The notes under the pieces were generated by a model. The model ran no database searches and had not been told where the DNA came from. It saw only the letters and a list, made by a program, of their open reading frames with translations. The translations under genes were made by a program, and so were the position numbers. DNA of 64,000 nucleotides. Source: Limanda limanda (Eukaryota > Chordata > Actinopteri > Pleuronectiformes > Pleuronectidae). The DNA lies in NCBI RefSeq assembly GCF_963576545.1, contig NC_083638.1:29225900-29289899 (forward strand). The letters run 5' to 3'. This document shows, piece after piece, positions 24,086 to 34,521 of this stretch. Positions within the stretch are counted from its first letter, which is position 1. The number at the start of each line of letters is the position of its first letter.

Positions 24086-27000
24086 GAAAGGGGTCAAGTT
24101 AGTAACATGTACTGATGAGATAAGAATGACCTTGATGTGTTAGGGATGGAGAAAAGGAAGGAGAAGCAGGAAAGAGAAGCTCCGTGTGTCTTGTGTCATA
24201 AATTCCCTGTACGTCTTAGCATCATCAGGGGTTTTTGTCTTTTAATCAGCCTTTAAATCATAACCATCCCATCCGGTTTTACCGAGCTTGTTACATACAC
24301 CCTCAGACAAATGTTTAATATTTATTCAGGAGCAATTTGTGTTAACAGGGCAATTTTATTTATTGTTTTGGTTGTGTGTGTGGTTTATTTTATTCATGGT
24401 TTATTTATTGAGGATATTATAATATTTTTTAATTCTACCTGAAATGTCAGACTGAATATTCTTAAGAATTTTAAGAGCTTTGCTCTTTGAAAGGCTTTAC
24501 TTGCCAGATTATGATCTAATATTACTATTTTTTCAGTGGTATGAAATTGTTTCAAAACGATTACATAATTTATCACAATAATTTCTGGGACAATATATCA
24601 TCCAACCAAATTTGTTATCATGATGGGCCTACCTTAATATTTGTAATAATACACCACATTAGAGGTTTCTTTGCACAGTTTACAGATTTATTTCTCTGAG
24701 AATTTATTTCATATCCAAGAAAAATTGGTGTTGAAGACTGACATATTCCGAACTGATTTGATATTCAATCGAATCAAATCCAATCAGAAATCGAAACGAG
24801 TCAAGACCTTGTGAATCGTAATCAAATAGATTTGGGAAATCAGTGGAAATACTCAGCCCTAATCAACATGTACTTTAAGTAACAAAAGTAAAGTGCAGAA
24901 TAGCTCATTTCAGAATAATATTTGACAGGATTGTCCTGCCTAGAAGAGGATTGAGTCTGATGTTAGACGGTCCCTGCATGTGGAGACAGCAGAGGACCTG
25001 ATTAGAATCAGTCTTGAGGGAACAAGTTTGGAGGAGGTTGATATCTGGGAGGCTGAACAGATGAGGTTCAGTCAGAGCTGAAAAGCTAAAAGGCCCAAAT
25101 ACAAGGGTTGGCCTTCAGAGGTGCCAGGCCCTAGTGGTCCTCAGGGGGATGTGTTCTGATGGAAGGGGAAGGAGGCTTTCTGTAAGAGAAGTTCCATGTT
25201 TACTTGTTTTGTTGTGGTTGTTATTTTGTAAATTTTCTATTTATGTAACAAAACATGTTGCGTTGTATGTCAAAAGTGGTGCACCTACATTTTGTTCTGT
25301 TTATGGGGCGAAATTTGAATAATTGCTTTGCAGGTTGATGTAGGTCCCCAAAATGTTCTGCTTGTGCTCGTAAAAGTTTCAGTAAGGGACTAAAGAGATC
25401 CTAGTTAATAAAGTAAGTCTGGAGCCCTAGTTTAGAGGATGATTTTGTTTTGGTTTATAAATGTAAAATGACATCCAACGGCACTAAATGGCACCCCTGA
25501 TGTGACAGTCAAAGTTTTCGGTACTAATGTCAGACGTGATGATAAAAAAAGGGACAGAGAGGGAGTATGTGCCATGGTTGCGTGTGTGTTTGTGTTGTGT
25601 ATTTGTATTGTGTGAAAGACAGAGAGACCACTAGAGAGATAATTATGTTTTTATTTAGTGATGATTTGCCATCAATCTCTGCTCCATGAGCGTTTTCACT
25701 TTAGTTTTGTAATGATGTCAGAACCCTTTTATTGTGATAGGGGAGAGGGACATCTGGCAGCTGCCTGATAGTTTCTGTAGAGATTTATTCTTTAAACCCT
25801 GTTCTCTTAGTTTTTACCTTTGTGGAATTCAGCAGTAACTGTAGTTAGTAAACTAATAAGCTGGTTATGGGGATGTTCAGCTACTATTAATCAATTTCTT
25901 ACACCGTTGCTTTAGTGTTGTGTCTTGAGAGGACCCTAACCATAGAATTAACTCACTTTTGTAAATTGAACTAAACATTTCATGCTAAATCAATGAAAAC
26001 ATAATAAAATAAGGATTTACCCAGATAAACAAGGTGGAATCAGTTATTGGTTGTTAGGTAGGACATTCACCTGTCACCAATGTTACTGCCTGATGATTGG
26101 TTAGCTGAATGTGCTGCTGCCCTCACCCAGAGAGAATTAGTCCAGAACCGCAGCCCAATGAGAACCCCCATCTGTGTAGCATCCCCACAATATTTATTTT
26201 CTTTTCATTCTTGCTTCTGTGTGGGGTAATTTTGTAGTTGAAGTTGGACTTTTTGTGTCTTTTAACTTATCTCTGTGATTTACAAATGAAAATATCATTT
26301 CAGTCTGACAACTCACGTTCAAACGTTTATTGCAGCAGTAGAACATGTTTAGTGTTTGGTGTCTAGGCTCCAACTTAATCACTCTCCCATATGATTACAC
26401 AGGAATGATGGGAGTGATGAGCAGATACTTAAAACCCCCCCTGTCAGAGCCTACAGGTGGATGCTGGGGTGGTGGAGGGGCTGAAGCAACTGGTAGCAAT
26501 ACTACAGCAGCAATGAGATCAAAGGGGATGATCGGACATGTCTCTCTGCTTAAATAGACCACCTGCTAAGGTGAGTGTGTATTTTAGATGGTTGTGGAGG
26601 CTGAGGTATGTCACATGATGTATGTCACATGATTGGAGCAGCACAGCTCGAGTTGGTCGCTAGATCTAGTTCACAGGCGTCGCTCCATTTGTCACCTTAT
26701 TCAGAGGCTCTGGTCTAGAGGCCCTCTGACCTCTCCTGCTACTGGGCCAGTGCTGGTAGGGGTGTTCAGGGATCCATCGTGCCAACATAGAAAACCAAGC
26801 TATATTACAGCTTCTGAGAGTTCTCCAACAAAACTATCCCGCAGTCTGCCATTTTCCTATACAACTCGACTGCACTTATTTCAGTTAAACGCTTCTGTAA
26901 TCACAAGCAGCTCGGGTTGCAGTAAATCCAAAGTGAATGTATACATCAGCATTTTTTACACCAAGAATGCCAACTATTCTTTATAGTGGAGGCTGACAAA

Positions 27001-28085
27001 GAAAGTGTTTGGCAGAGCATTTTACATCTGCTTAGTAACTTTCTCTAACCACAATCTTCCTATGTTGGCCCGAGAGCAGCTCCACTGGAGCGACCAGGGG
27101 ACTTCAGCAGTTTGATCCAAGGCAGCACAAAAGTAGTTATTGTGAAAGTTTGAGTGTTCCTGATTAATTTCCTTGTCATTCCTGTAAGTTCGATATAAAT
27201 CTTTTCAGATAAATAAAACTGTTACAATCATTTTGACATTTAGTACCAACTGGGTGGGAAAGCCATTCGGACAAATGCTCCAATGGGCCCGCCTTCTACC
27301 CATAAGACATACTATAAGACCCCTACACGTATACACCATCCTGCATTCAGTGACCCTATCCATCACCTCCATTTCTTTCCCTTGTCTCTGAGCCTCACGG
27401 ATCCTTCCAGAAATCTGGACATGAACGCTGGCATCATGGTCAGGATACTTGGACTCAGTTCCACTGCGGGACCATGCCAACACGAGTGTGTTATCATTCA
27501 AAGAGCAGCCACATCGTGACATTGCCCCGAAGAGCTGCTGATATTGAAACACGTTTCTCGTCCAATAAACACGTCCACATGAGAATATAATGTCAGCACA
27601 TATTTCATCTTTTGGCCAACATTCTACATGTAGCTGTACCACAAAGAACATCTTCCCCTCTGTCTGTCTTTTATCCTTGGAAAGAGGAGGGAAGACAAAA
27701 CAATGACCCCATCTTTTCTGTTTGTTACAACACCGCTGATATAAAATAATGCAGAAACAGAATCATTCAAGGAAAGAACAAACAAAGGAAACAATGAATG
27801 AAAGCATAAACATGCCCTTCCTTATTTATCTCTTCTTTGCGTGATTTTCCAATCTGTTACTCTTGTGTCACTGTGTTTCCCTCTGTTTTTGTCTGCAGGC
27901 TCATGAATATCCGATCTATTTTCTCTCAACTTGTTTGTTTGGCCTGCATATCCTGGACAGCTGCAGATGCTATTTGGGCCGTTTATCAATCTGAGAAATG
28001 GGTCTCACACTGATCCACTTTCAAATACTCTTGAAGTGAGCCTCCTGCTTGGCTTTCCATACATTATAGTGAGGGCAACATATGA
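24086..28085. other. No recognisable gene
   Basis: Four kilobases without an assignable element. The longest open frames, 26633-26986 (+, 117 codons) and 27205-27651 (-, 148 codons), have no motif I recognise and no visible splice or start context. A database search could reveal old repeats. Confidence 0.4.
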
Positions 28086-28887
28086 AAATCTGGGAAGTAA
28101 ATCCTCACCAAGAAATTTCTTCACAATTGTGTTTAGGAAGGTGTGTAATATCATGTCTTAAAATGTTGAAATTCAACTCCCGTGGGAAACCTCCTAAAAA
28201 ATTGCTCAAAGTTGGGGTACCTGTAACCGATTTTTGAAAAATCGAAAATGTTAAATTTGGCTTTAAGTAACTTGTGAGGGGTCAAACTAGGGGTTTTTCA
28301 TGATTCTGAGTTGATTGCAAGCATTAGTTTTTCACCAAAACCACTCCTTAGTGCAAAAACAGCCACCCCCACTTTTCCCACTCACTGCATTTTCAGCCAT
28401 TATTCACGAATAAAGGGTTCCCCTGCCTCCCCAAAAACAATAAAAATAAAAATAACCCAGTTAACACCATGAAAAATTCTATCTTTTTTCTATTTGTCTA
28501 AAGCAGAGGTCTTCAACAGGGGGTCCGCGACCCCTAGGGGGTCCGCGGAGGTACTGCAGGGGGGTCGCGAAATCTTTGGTTGATTAGACAAATTTTAAAA
28601 AAATTCATAATTTTTTTTTTTTTTTTTCACGAATTTAAATGTCTTTCAATACACATTAACATGCATCCAACATATTGTGAGGCTGATTTGACCCTCTGCC
28701 TAACAACCTCCATCCATCCAAGATTAGGTAAGTTGTTTGCTACCCATCAGGGTCCGACATCTCACTAATGTGGGAGTATGTGTGCCATCCACAGATGAGG
28801 ATTCACTGTCTCTTCTACATGTATGTTTAAAATAAAAACATGAATCTGTGAATTACTTTAGTAGCTCAGTGTTGAATGCAAGATGTA

Positions 28888-30422
28888 CAGTGGGTACGGA
28901 AATTATTCAGACCCCTTTAAATTTTTCACTCTTTGTTTCATTGCAGCAATTTGCAAAAATCAAAAAAGTTCATTTTATTTCTCATTCATGTACACTCAGC
29001 ACCCCATCTTGACTGAAAAAAAACAGAAAAGTAGAAATTTTTGCTAATTTATTAAAAAAGAAAAACTGAAATATCACATGGTCATAAGTATTCAGACCCT
29101 TTGCTGTGACACTCATACTTAACTCACATGCTGTCCATTTCATCTGATCCTCCTTGAGATGGTTCTACTCCTTCATTGGAGTCCAGCTGTGTTTAATTAA
29201 ACTGATTGGACTTAATTAGGAAAGGCACACACCTGTCTATATAAGACCTTACAGCTCACAGTGCATGTCAGAGCAAATGAGAATCATGAGGTCGAAGGAA
29301 CTGCCCAAAGAACTGCCCAAAGAGACAGACAGAATTGTGGCAAGGCACAAATCTGGCCAAGGTTACAAAATAATTTCTGCAGCACTCAAGGTTCCTAAGA
29401 GTACAGTCCTTACATAATCCTTAAATGGAAGAAGTTTGGGACGACCAGAACTCTTCCTAGGCATGTTGTCCAGCCAAACTGAGCAATCGTGGGAGAAGAG
29501 CCTTGGTGAGAGCGGTAAAGAATAACCCAAAGATCACTGTGGCTGAGCTCCAGAGATGCAATAGGGAGATGGGAGAAAGTTCCACAAAGTCAACTCTCAC
29601 TGCAGCCCTCCACCAGTCGGGGCTTTATGGCAGAGTGGCCCGACGGAAGCCTCTCCTCAGTGCAAGACATATGAAAGCCCTCATAGAGTTTGCCAAAAAA
29701 CACATGAAGGACTCCCAGACTATGAGAAATAAGATTCTCTGGTCTGATGAGACCAAGTATGAACTTGTTGGCGTTAATTCTAAGCGGTATGTGTGGAGAA
29801 AACCAGGCACTGCTCATCACCTGCCCAATACAATCCCAACAGTGAGACATGGTGGTGGCAGCATCATGCTATGGGGGGGGGGGGGGGGGGGGTTTCAGCT
29901 GCAGGGACAGGACGACTGGTTGCAATTGAAGGAAAGATGAATGCGGCCAAGTACAGAGATATCCTAGAAGAAAACCTCCTCCAGAGTGCTCTGGCCCTCA
30001 GACTGGGCCGAAGGTTCACCTTCCAACAAGGCAATGACCCTAAGCAGACAGCTAAAATAACAAAGGATTGGCTTCGGAACAACTCTGTGACCATTCTTGA
30101 CTGGCCCAGCCAGAGCCCTGACCTACACCCAATTGAGCATCTCTGGAGAGACCTGAAAATGGCTGTCCACCAACGTTCACCATCCAACCTGACGGAACTG
30201 GAGAGGATCTGCAACGAAGATTGGCCCCCAAATCCAGGTGTGAAAAACTTGTTGCATCATTCCCAAGAAGACTCATGGCTCATGACCCGTTTTTTTCTGT
30301 CAAGATGGGGTGCTGAGTGTACATTGATGAGAAATAAAATGAACTTTTTTGATTTTAGCAAATGGCTGCAATGAAACAGAGTGAAAAATGTAAAGGGGTC
30401 TGAATACTTTCCGTACCCACTG
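28888..30422 (+). mobile_element. Tc1-like transposon, 1535 bp
   Basis: TA at 28886-28887 and 30423-30424 flanks ends CAGTGGGTACGGAAATTATT and its near inverse ending CCGTACCCACTG. Contains a transposase pseudogene on the plus strand. Inserted inside the hAT element. The same family is seen interrupted at 37000-39639. Confidence 0.93.
29278..30374 (+). pseudogene. Tc1 transposase, inactivated by frameshifts
   Basis: Cut-and-paste transposase of the Tc1/mariner superfamily. It starts MRIMRSKELPK at about 29278 with an HTH segment (SGQGYKIISAALKVPKSTV), then breaks with a stop and a 2-base loss near 29412. The second piece, open from 29503, has the second HTH and the first catalytic aspartate in ILWSDET (about 29740). 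A run of about 19 G at 29872-29891 shifts the frame; the last piece (open to 30374) has DWPSQSPDLHPIEHLWRDLK with the catalytic E (HPIEHLW). The normal length is about 340 residues. Two or more frame changes make it non-functional. The poly-G length may vary or be a sequencing artefact. Its sister at 37314 is intact through the first catalytic D. Confidence 0.9.
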
Positions 30423-30849
30423 TATGTTTATAAATGGCAGTGGCATGGCCACCCTGTACCTTGCACATGTTAAAATTAAAAACATGAATATATGTTCCTG
30501 TGTATTATTTGAATAGCTTAGTATTGAATGCACAATATCAGGGTAGTTATGTTTATACATGGCACTAGGCCCAATTTAATATAAAACACAATTTTATACA
30601 ATATATATAGTAGGGGGTCCCTGCTCCATCTCTCCATCTGTTTGGGGGTCCTTGGCCTGAAAAACGTTAAAGACCCCTGGTCTAAAGCAATAGCCTCATG
30701 GAAAGGTAATAATTGTCAGGGCAGCATTAGTTTTTCACCAAAACTGCTCCCTTGTGGAAAAACAGACATTTGAATTTTTAAAAGTAGCGTTATTCGTTTA
30801 TTTCAGTATCTTGCAGAGTGCTGTGCAGCTGCACCCTCTGTTGGAGACA

Positions 30850-30878
30850 GGGTTAGGGTTAGGTTAGGGTTAGGGTTA
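30850..30878 (+). repeat. Short interstitial (TTAGGG)n-like tract
   Basis: About four to five GGTTAGGG units, one shortened to GGTTA. It lies in the left arm, just outside the coding end of the pseudogene, in what looks like an intron on the minus strand. Confidence 0.9.
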
Positions 30879-31042
30879 AAACTTTTAAAGGTTTCCTTGT
30901 AAGCAGGCAAAGTTTCGAGTTGCTTCATGAGTTGACAGTACAGCCGTGCCCCCTTGGCGTATTGGTGATGCCCCGCAGCTGCAAAGATGTCTAGCATCCT
31001 GGTGACAATGCAGGACAGGTGCCCATTGTGGTCTGCAAGCCA

Positions 31043-31876
31043 TTCAGTTCTGATGAAGATCTTGATTACATCTACCATGTAGTGGTACTGCACCCAGAGG
31101 CGTTCTTCCTCCTTTGGCAAGTCTTTTAAAGATTTCTTCAAACCCCTGTTCAAACACTATAACAACTGGATCTGTGTGTCTGGCTCCCATTTTCCCATCA
31201 GCTACCTTCTCCATCAAGGTCCTCATTTCACCAAGCTCCTCCTCAGTGAAGGCATGTTTCATGATGTGCTGATAGATGGCTGCATCAATTAGGAGGTGAG
31301 CACGGATTGCCTTGTCAAAACATCCTCCATCCAGGATGTGGTTGGCTGTCGTACTCCCTGGATAGATCAGCTGGATCAGCTCTAGTAGTCCAGAATCCTC
31401 CATGATATTACCCAAGGATCCAAGTTAGGACTTCAGCAGGTGAAATCCACCCAACCGTGGAATGATGGGTAGATTTGCCTGGTTTATGATGTCCACAGCT
31501 TTGAGCCAGATTAGGAGATTGAACGTCACTATAGTGACTTTGTCTTCAGAGAGCCGCATGCACTCTTTGAGAGCGGTGAAGATGGTGTTCTGGTCATTAG
31601 GGTCACCTTCGATGACTGGGAGGAAGTTGATCAGCGTGCTCTGCTTGGCATCATCTGCATGGATACGTTTCATCCAGCCATTCCAGTTGGACTGTGATAA
31701 ATCAGGATCCTGTGCTTTGATCACCCACCCTGCTGCCCAGAGTGTATCGCCCGGAGTGAGGAGTGGCTGGTCTTGTGTTACAAAGGAGGAGAGCTCAGCG
31801 ATGGGAAGAAATGTGATGGTGTTTATTCCAGTCTGTTTTCTGTTGGTGAATGGAAGAATCTTCACTTCTTGCAGTG
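31043..31876. other. Spacer of the inverted duplication
   Basis: The 834 bp between the arms are single-copy in this window and hold the 5' and middle part of the minus-strand pseudogene. The minus-strand coding reading runs from this spacer into the left arm without a break in homology. Confidence 0.85.
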
Positions 31877-31879
31877 GCT

Positions 31880-32340
31880 TGCAGACCACAATGGGCACCA
31901 GGATGCTAGACATCTTTGCAGCTGCGGGGCATCACCAATACGCCAAGGGGGCACGGCTGTACTGTCAACTCATGAAGCAACTCGAAACTTTGCCTGCTTA
32001 CAAGTAAACCTTTAAAAGTTTTAACCCTAACCCTAACCTAACCCTGTCTCCAACAGAGGGTGCAGCTGCACAGCACTCTCTCCTTGCATATATACAAACC
32101 CGGGACTGGATCCTTCTTAAGAGCATGTCTTTGGACCCTAGTGACTACGGGTGGACACTAGGTGTTCAGGGATATGAGCCAGTTCCAACACTAGACCCCC
32201 TGCAATTGCAATGGAGATTGCAGCGACCGCCGGTGCAGCTGCAAAAAGAATGGTGTCAAGTGTATCTCGGCATGTGGAGTTTGCAAAGGCATTACGTGCA
32301 AGAATTGTGTTCATGATGATGTTCAGTTTGGAGAAGACTC
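31880..32340 (+). pseudogene. Inverted partial copy: C-terminal exons of the same family
   Basis: On the plus strand 31900-32007 reads MLDIFAAAGHHQYAKGARL and ends LPAYK, the same peptide the left arm encodes on the minus strand. Then comes an intron-like stretch holding CCCTAA repeats and ending CCAACAG, then exon-like sequence with DPSDYGWTLGVQGYEPVP and, in a shifted frame, CISACGVCKGITCKNC, a cysteine-rich C-terminal motif. This end is missing from the left arm. Frameshifts make it non-functional. Joining the two arms shows the 3' structure the family should have. Confidence 0.6.
32021..32046 (-). repeat. Short interstitial (CCCTAA)n-like tract
   Basis: Mirror image of the tract at 30850-30878 in the other arm, including the same shortened unit. 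It lies between an AAGTAAACC donor-like word and a CCAACAG acceptor-like word. Confidence 0.9.
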
Positions 32341-32939
32341 AGACATTGACACATGAAGCGTGTGGCAGAGTGGATCAGTATTATGCAAGATACTGAAATA
32401 AACGAATAACGCTACTTTTCAAATTCAAATGTCTGTTTTTCCACTAAGGAGCAGTTTTGGTGAAAAACTAATGCTGCCCTGACAATTATTACCTTTCCAT
32501 GAGGCTATTGCTTTAGACAAATACAAAAAAGATAGAATTTTTCATGGTGTTAACTGGGTTATTTTTTATTGTTTTTGGGGAGGCGGGGGGGGGGGGGGGG
32601 GTTTGGAACCCTTTATTCATGAATAATGGCAGAAAATGCAGTGAGTGGGAAAAGTGGGGGTGGATGTTTTTGCACTAAGGAGTGGTTTTGGTGAAAAACG
32701 AATGCTTGCAATCAACTCAGAATCATGAAAAACCCCTAGTTTGACCCCTCACAAGTTACTTAAAGCCAAATTTAACATTTTCGATTTTTCAAAAATCGGT
32801 TACAGGTACCCCAACTTTGAGCAATTTTTTAGGAGGTTTCCCACGGGAGTTGAATTTCAACATTTTAAGACATGATATTACACACCTTCCTAAACACAAT
32901 TGTGAAGAAATTTCTTGGTAAGGATTTACTTCCCAGATT

Positions 32940-34299
32940 GGTCAAATATCTGCTAAAATGCCCTTACTATTAGACTACCTCGTTATTTATACTGATCCTC
33001 GCTTTGTAGTCAAATGGTCAGCAATAAAAGTGAACTTTTAGAGAGAGAACATTTATTTGGCCTGACACAGAATGTACTTGCAGCATTATTTTTTTAGATA
33101 TTCTGACAACATAAACATACAAATGTTGGGTGACACAATGAATGTTGACTGAGGTACGAAAATCAATCATATGGATAAACCTCGCCATGGCTTTGCAATA
33201 TTTTTTGGTGGCACCATTTATTTTCTTATTTTTCTTCAATCTAGGATCTTTGTAAACTACTAAAGATCAAAGTAGTCCCAACAACAGCACTGAACATGTC
33301 TTCAGTAGGGTGTGATTAGGGCTTGTTTTGATCTGATGCACAACTCCTTTCCGAGTCAGGTCTAATTTCAGCTTCTTCTCATGTCGATTGTCGTGCAGTG
33401 CACATGTGAGAGCGAGTGCCGATCGCATGCTCCCGACCTTTCCAATGTCTATGTTGATGTAAACCTTATTATCCCACAAGGGTGAATTCACAGAGGCACA
33501 CCATACATGTGCACACAATCACACACACACACACCCACCCACACATATTTTAAGCAATAGACCAAACAATATAAAATATGCAAAAAGAGATGGCCTCAAG
33601 AAAGATATACAATGTGAATTGCAATCAGAATATAGTATATAAAGCATCATATACAATCTAAATGTTCATCTCAACATGTTTTTTGGGATGATTCCAATAG
33701 TGTGTTATCTCTACCTCATACAGCTTCATGTATGATATACAGAGAATAGACTAAATACAAAATAAGGCCCATCCCATTTCACCACTTCTCCCTGCCCCTA
33801 AATCCAACACTCCGTTTTGCGCATTTGCATGTAGCGTGTCCTGAATCTTGTTGGGAGGAAGCGGTGGTAGGGGCAAGTGTTAGGGCTTTACAGCCCTCAA
33901 AACTGAGATTTGTCAGACGCACACTTCAAACGAAGGGCTATGGAAATGTAACTAGCATATAACAGCGAGGTTACTGAACTTAACTGTTCCTCTAATTTCG
34001 CCACACCGAATGGCACATGTGGTAAAGGCAGAAGGTTTCCCCCTTGTTAGCATTGTGAAAGCAAACATAATTTGACTTCTTCTTTGACAATGGCCAGATT
34101 GGGTCATTCTGGACTGGGCAGTCAGGTCATGGCTGGTCGATGGAGCTGAACAGTGCAACCACATAAATTGTGAGCTTTCACTATTCATTGCAGACGTTTT
34201 ACTTTTGCAATTTGACATAGAAATTAACATTATTTCTAAACCCAAACTTAGAAGAGTGTTTTGGGTAACTGTGTGACAAAGAGTAGCTGACTGAGACTC
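32940..34299. other. No recognisable gene
   Basis: Unassigned DNA with a short CA run at about 33518. A minus-strand open frame at 33952-34245 (97 codons) has no motif I recognise. Confidence 0.45.
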
Positions 34300-34521
34300 C
34301 TTGGCAGCGGCAAATTCCGGGCATCAAGGGCAGGGTTAAGAAAACTAAGCTATATCAAAGCCATGGCCACAGAACTTAGTTTCTCTGCACTTTTTGATCT
34401 GCAGGTATTGAACACAGGTTATCAACAAATGCAGCGAAAGTAAGTTCTGTGGCCATGTCTTTGATATAGCTTAGTTTTCTAACCCTTGCCCTTGATGCCC
34501 TGGAACTTGCTGCCTCTATCC
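34300..34521. repeat. Near-palindromic foldback, about 220 bp
   Basis: The left half (GGGCATCAAGGG, AAACTAAGCTATATCAAAG, CATGGCCACAGAACTTA) is repeated in reverse in the right half (TAAGTTCTGTGGCCATG, CTTTGATATAGCTTAGTTTT, CCCTTGATGCCC). Arms of about 90-100 bp with about ten mismatches; the symmetry nearly reaches the centre. No target duplication or related copy seen in the window. Confidence 0.85.

Larger units (their letters stand above)
28504..30679. mobile_element. hAT element carrying a nested Tc1, 8-bp TSD
   Basis: Ends CAGAGGTCTTCAACA and its near inverse AAAGACCCCTG. GTCTAAAG flanks both sides (28496-28503 and 30680-30687). The right arm of the inverted duplication has the unoccupied site, in reverse, with one copy of GTCTAAAG (about 32508-32515), confirming the insertion. 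The hAT part itself (28504-28885 and 30425-30679) is about 640 bp and non-coding. A second copy with the Tc1 in the same position is at 36669-39873. Confidence 0.93.
28086..31042. repeat. Inverted duplication, left arm (holds a hAT insertion)
   Basis: Reverse complement of 31877-32939 once the hAT element (28504-30679) is set aside. Matching words include CACCAAGAAATTTCTTCACA near 28108 and TTACAGGTACCCCAACTTTG reversed near 28213. Compared with the right arm it lacks about 300 bp (right arm 32080-32385). The inner end carries the 3' part of a minus-strand pseudogene. Confidence 0.9.
30803..31913 (-). pseudogene. Fragment of an uncharacterised multicopy protein family
   Basis: Three minus-strand pieces read as one protein: 31913-31425 (contains WVIKAQDPDLSQ, FLPVIEGDPNDQNT and PRLGGFHLLKS), 31415-31044 (GNIMEDSGLLEL, KAIRAHLLIDAAIY) and 31153-30803 (EWLADHNGHLS, ARLYCQLMKQL). 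A stop at about 31425 and a frameshift near 31100 separate them. I recall proteins with a GGFHLL..G.I...SGL motif and a later cysteine-rich C-terminus as repeated, uncharacterised genes in fish and invertebrates, so the family may belong to a mobile element, but I cannot name it. The N-terminus is cut at about 31913 where the right arm of the inverted duplication begins; the C-terminus is lost to a 300-bp deletion in the left arm. Confidence 0.6.
31877..32939. repeat. Inverted duplication, right arm (unoccupied site)
   Basis: Matches the left arm in reverse from TGGCTTGCAGACCACAATGG (31877) to about 32939. It differs by a 16-base deletion near 31905, a 300-bp segment (32080-32385) the left arm lacks, a poly-G run near 32586-32601, and scattered substitutions. 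It preserves the hAT target site uninterrupted. Confidence 0.9.

Noticed and set aside
26633..26986. 117-codon plus-strand open frame
   Set aside because: Composition and lack of motifs fit chance; no family recognised.
27205..27651. 148-codon minus-strand open frame
   Set aside because: No recognisable motif, no neighbours, no splice context; left as unassigned.
30850..30878. Chromosome fusion scar or true telomere
   Set aside because: Only four to five units, degenerate, and mirrored in both arms together with gene sequence; it is part of the duplicated unit.
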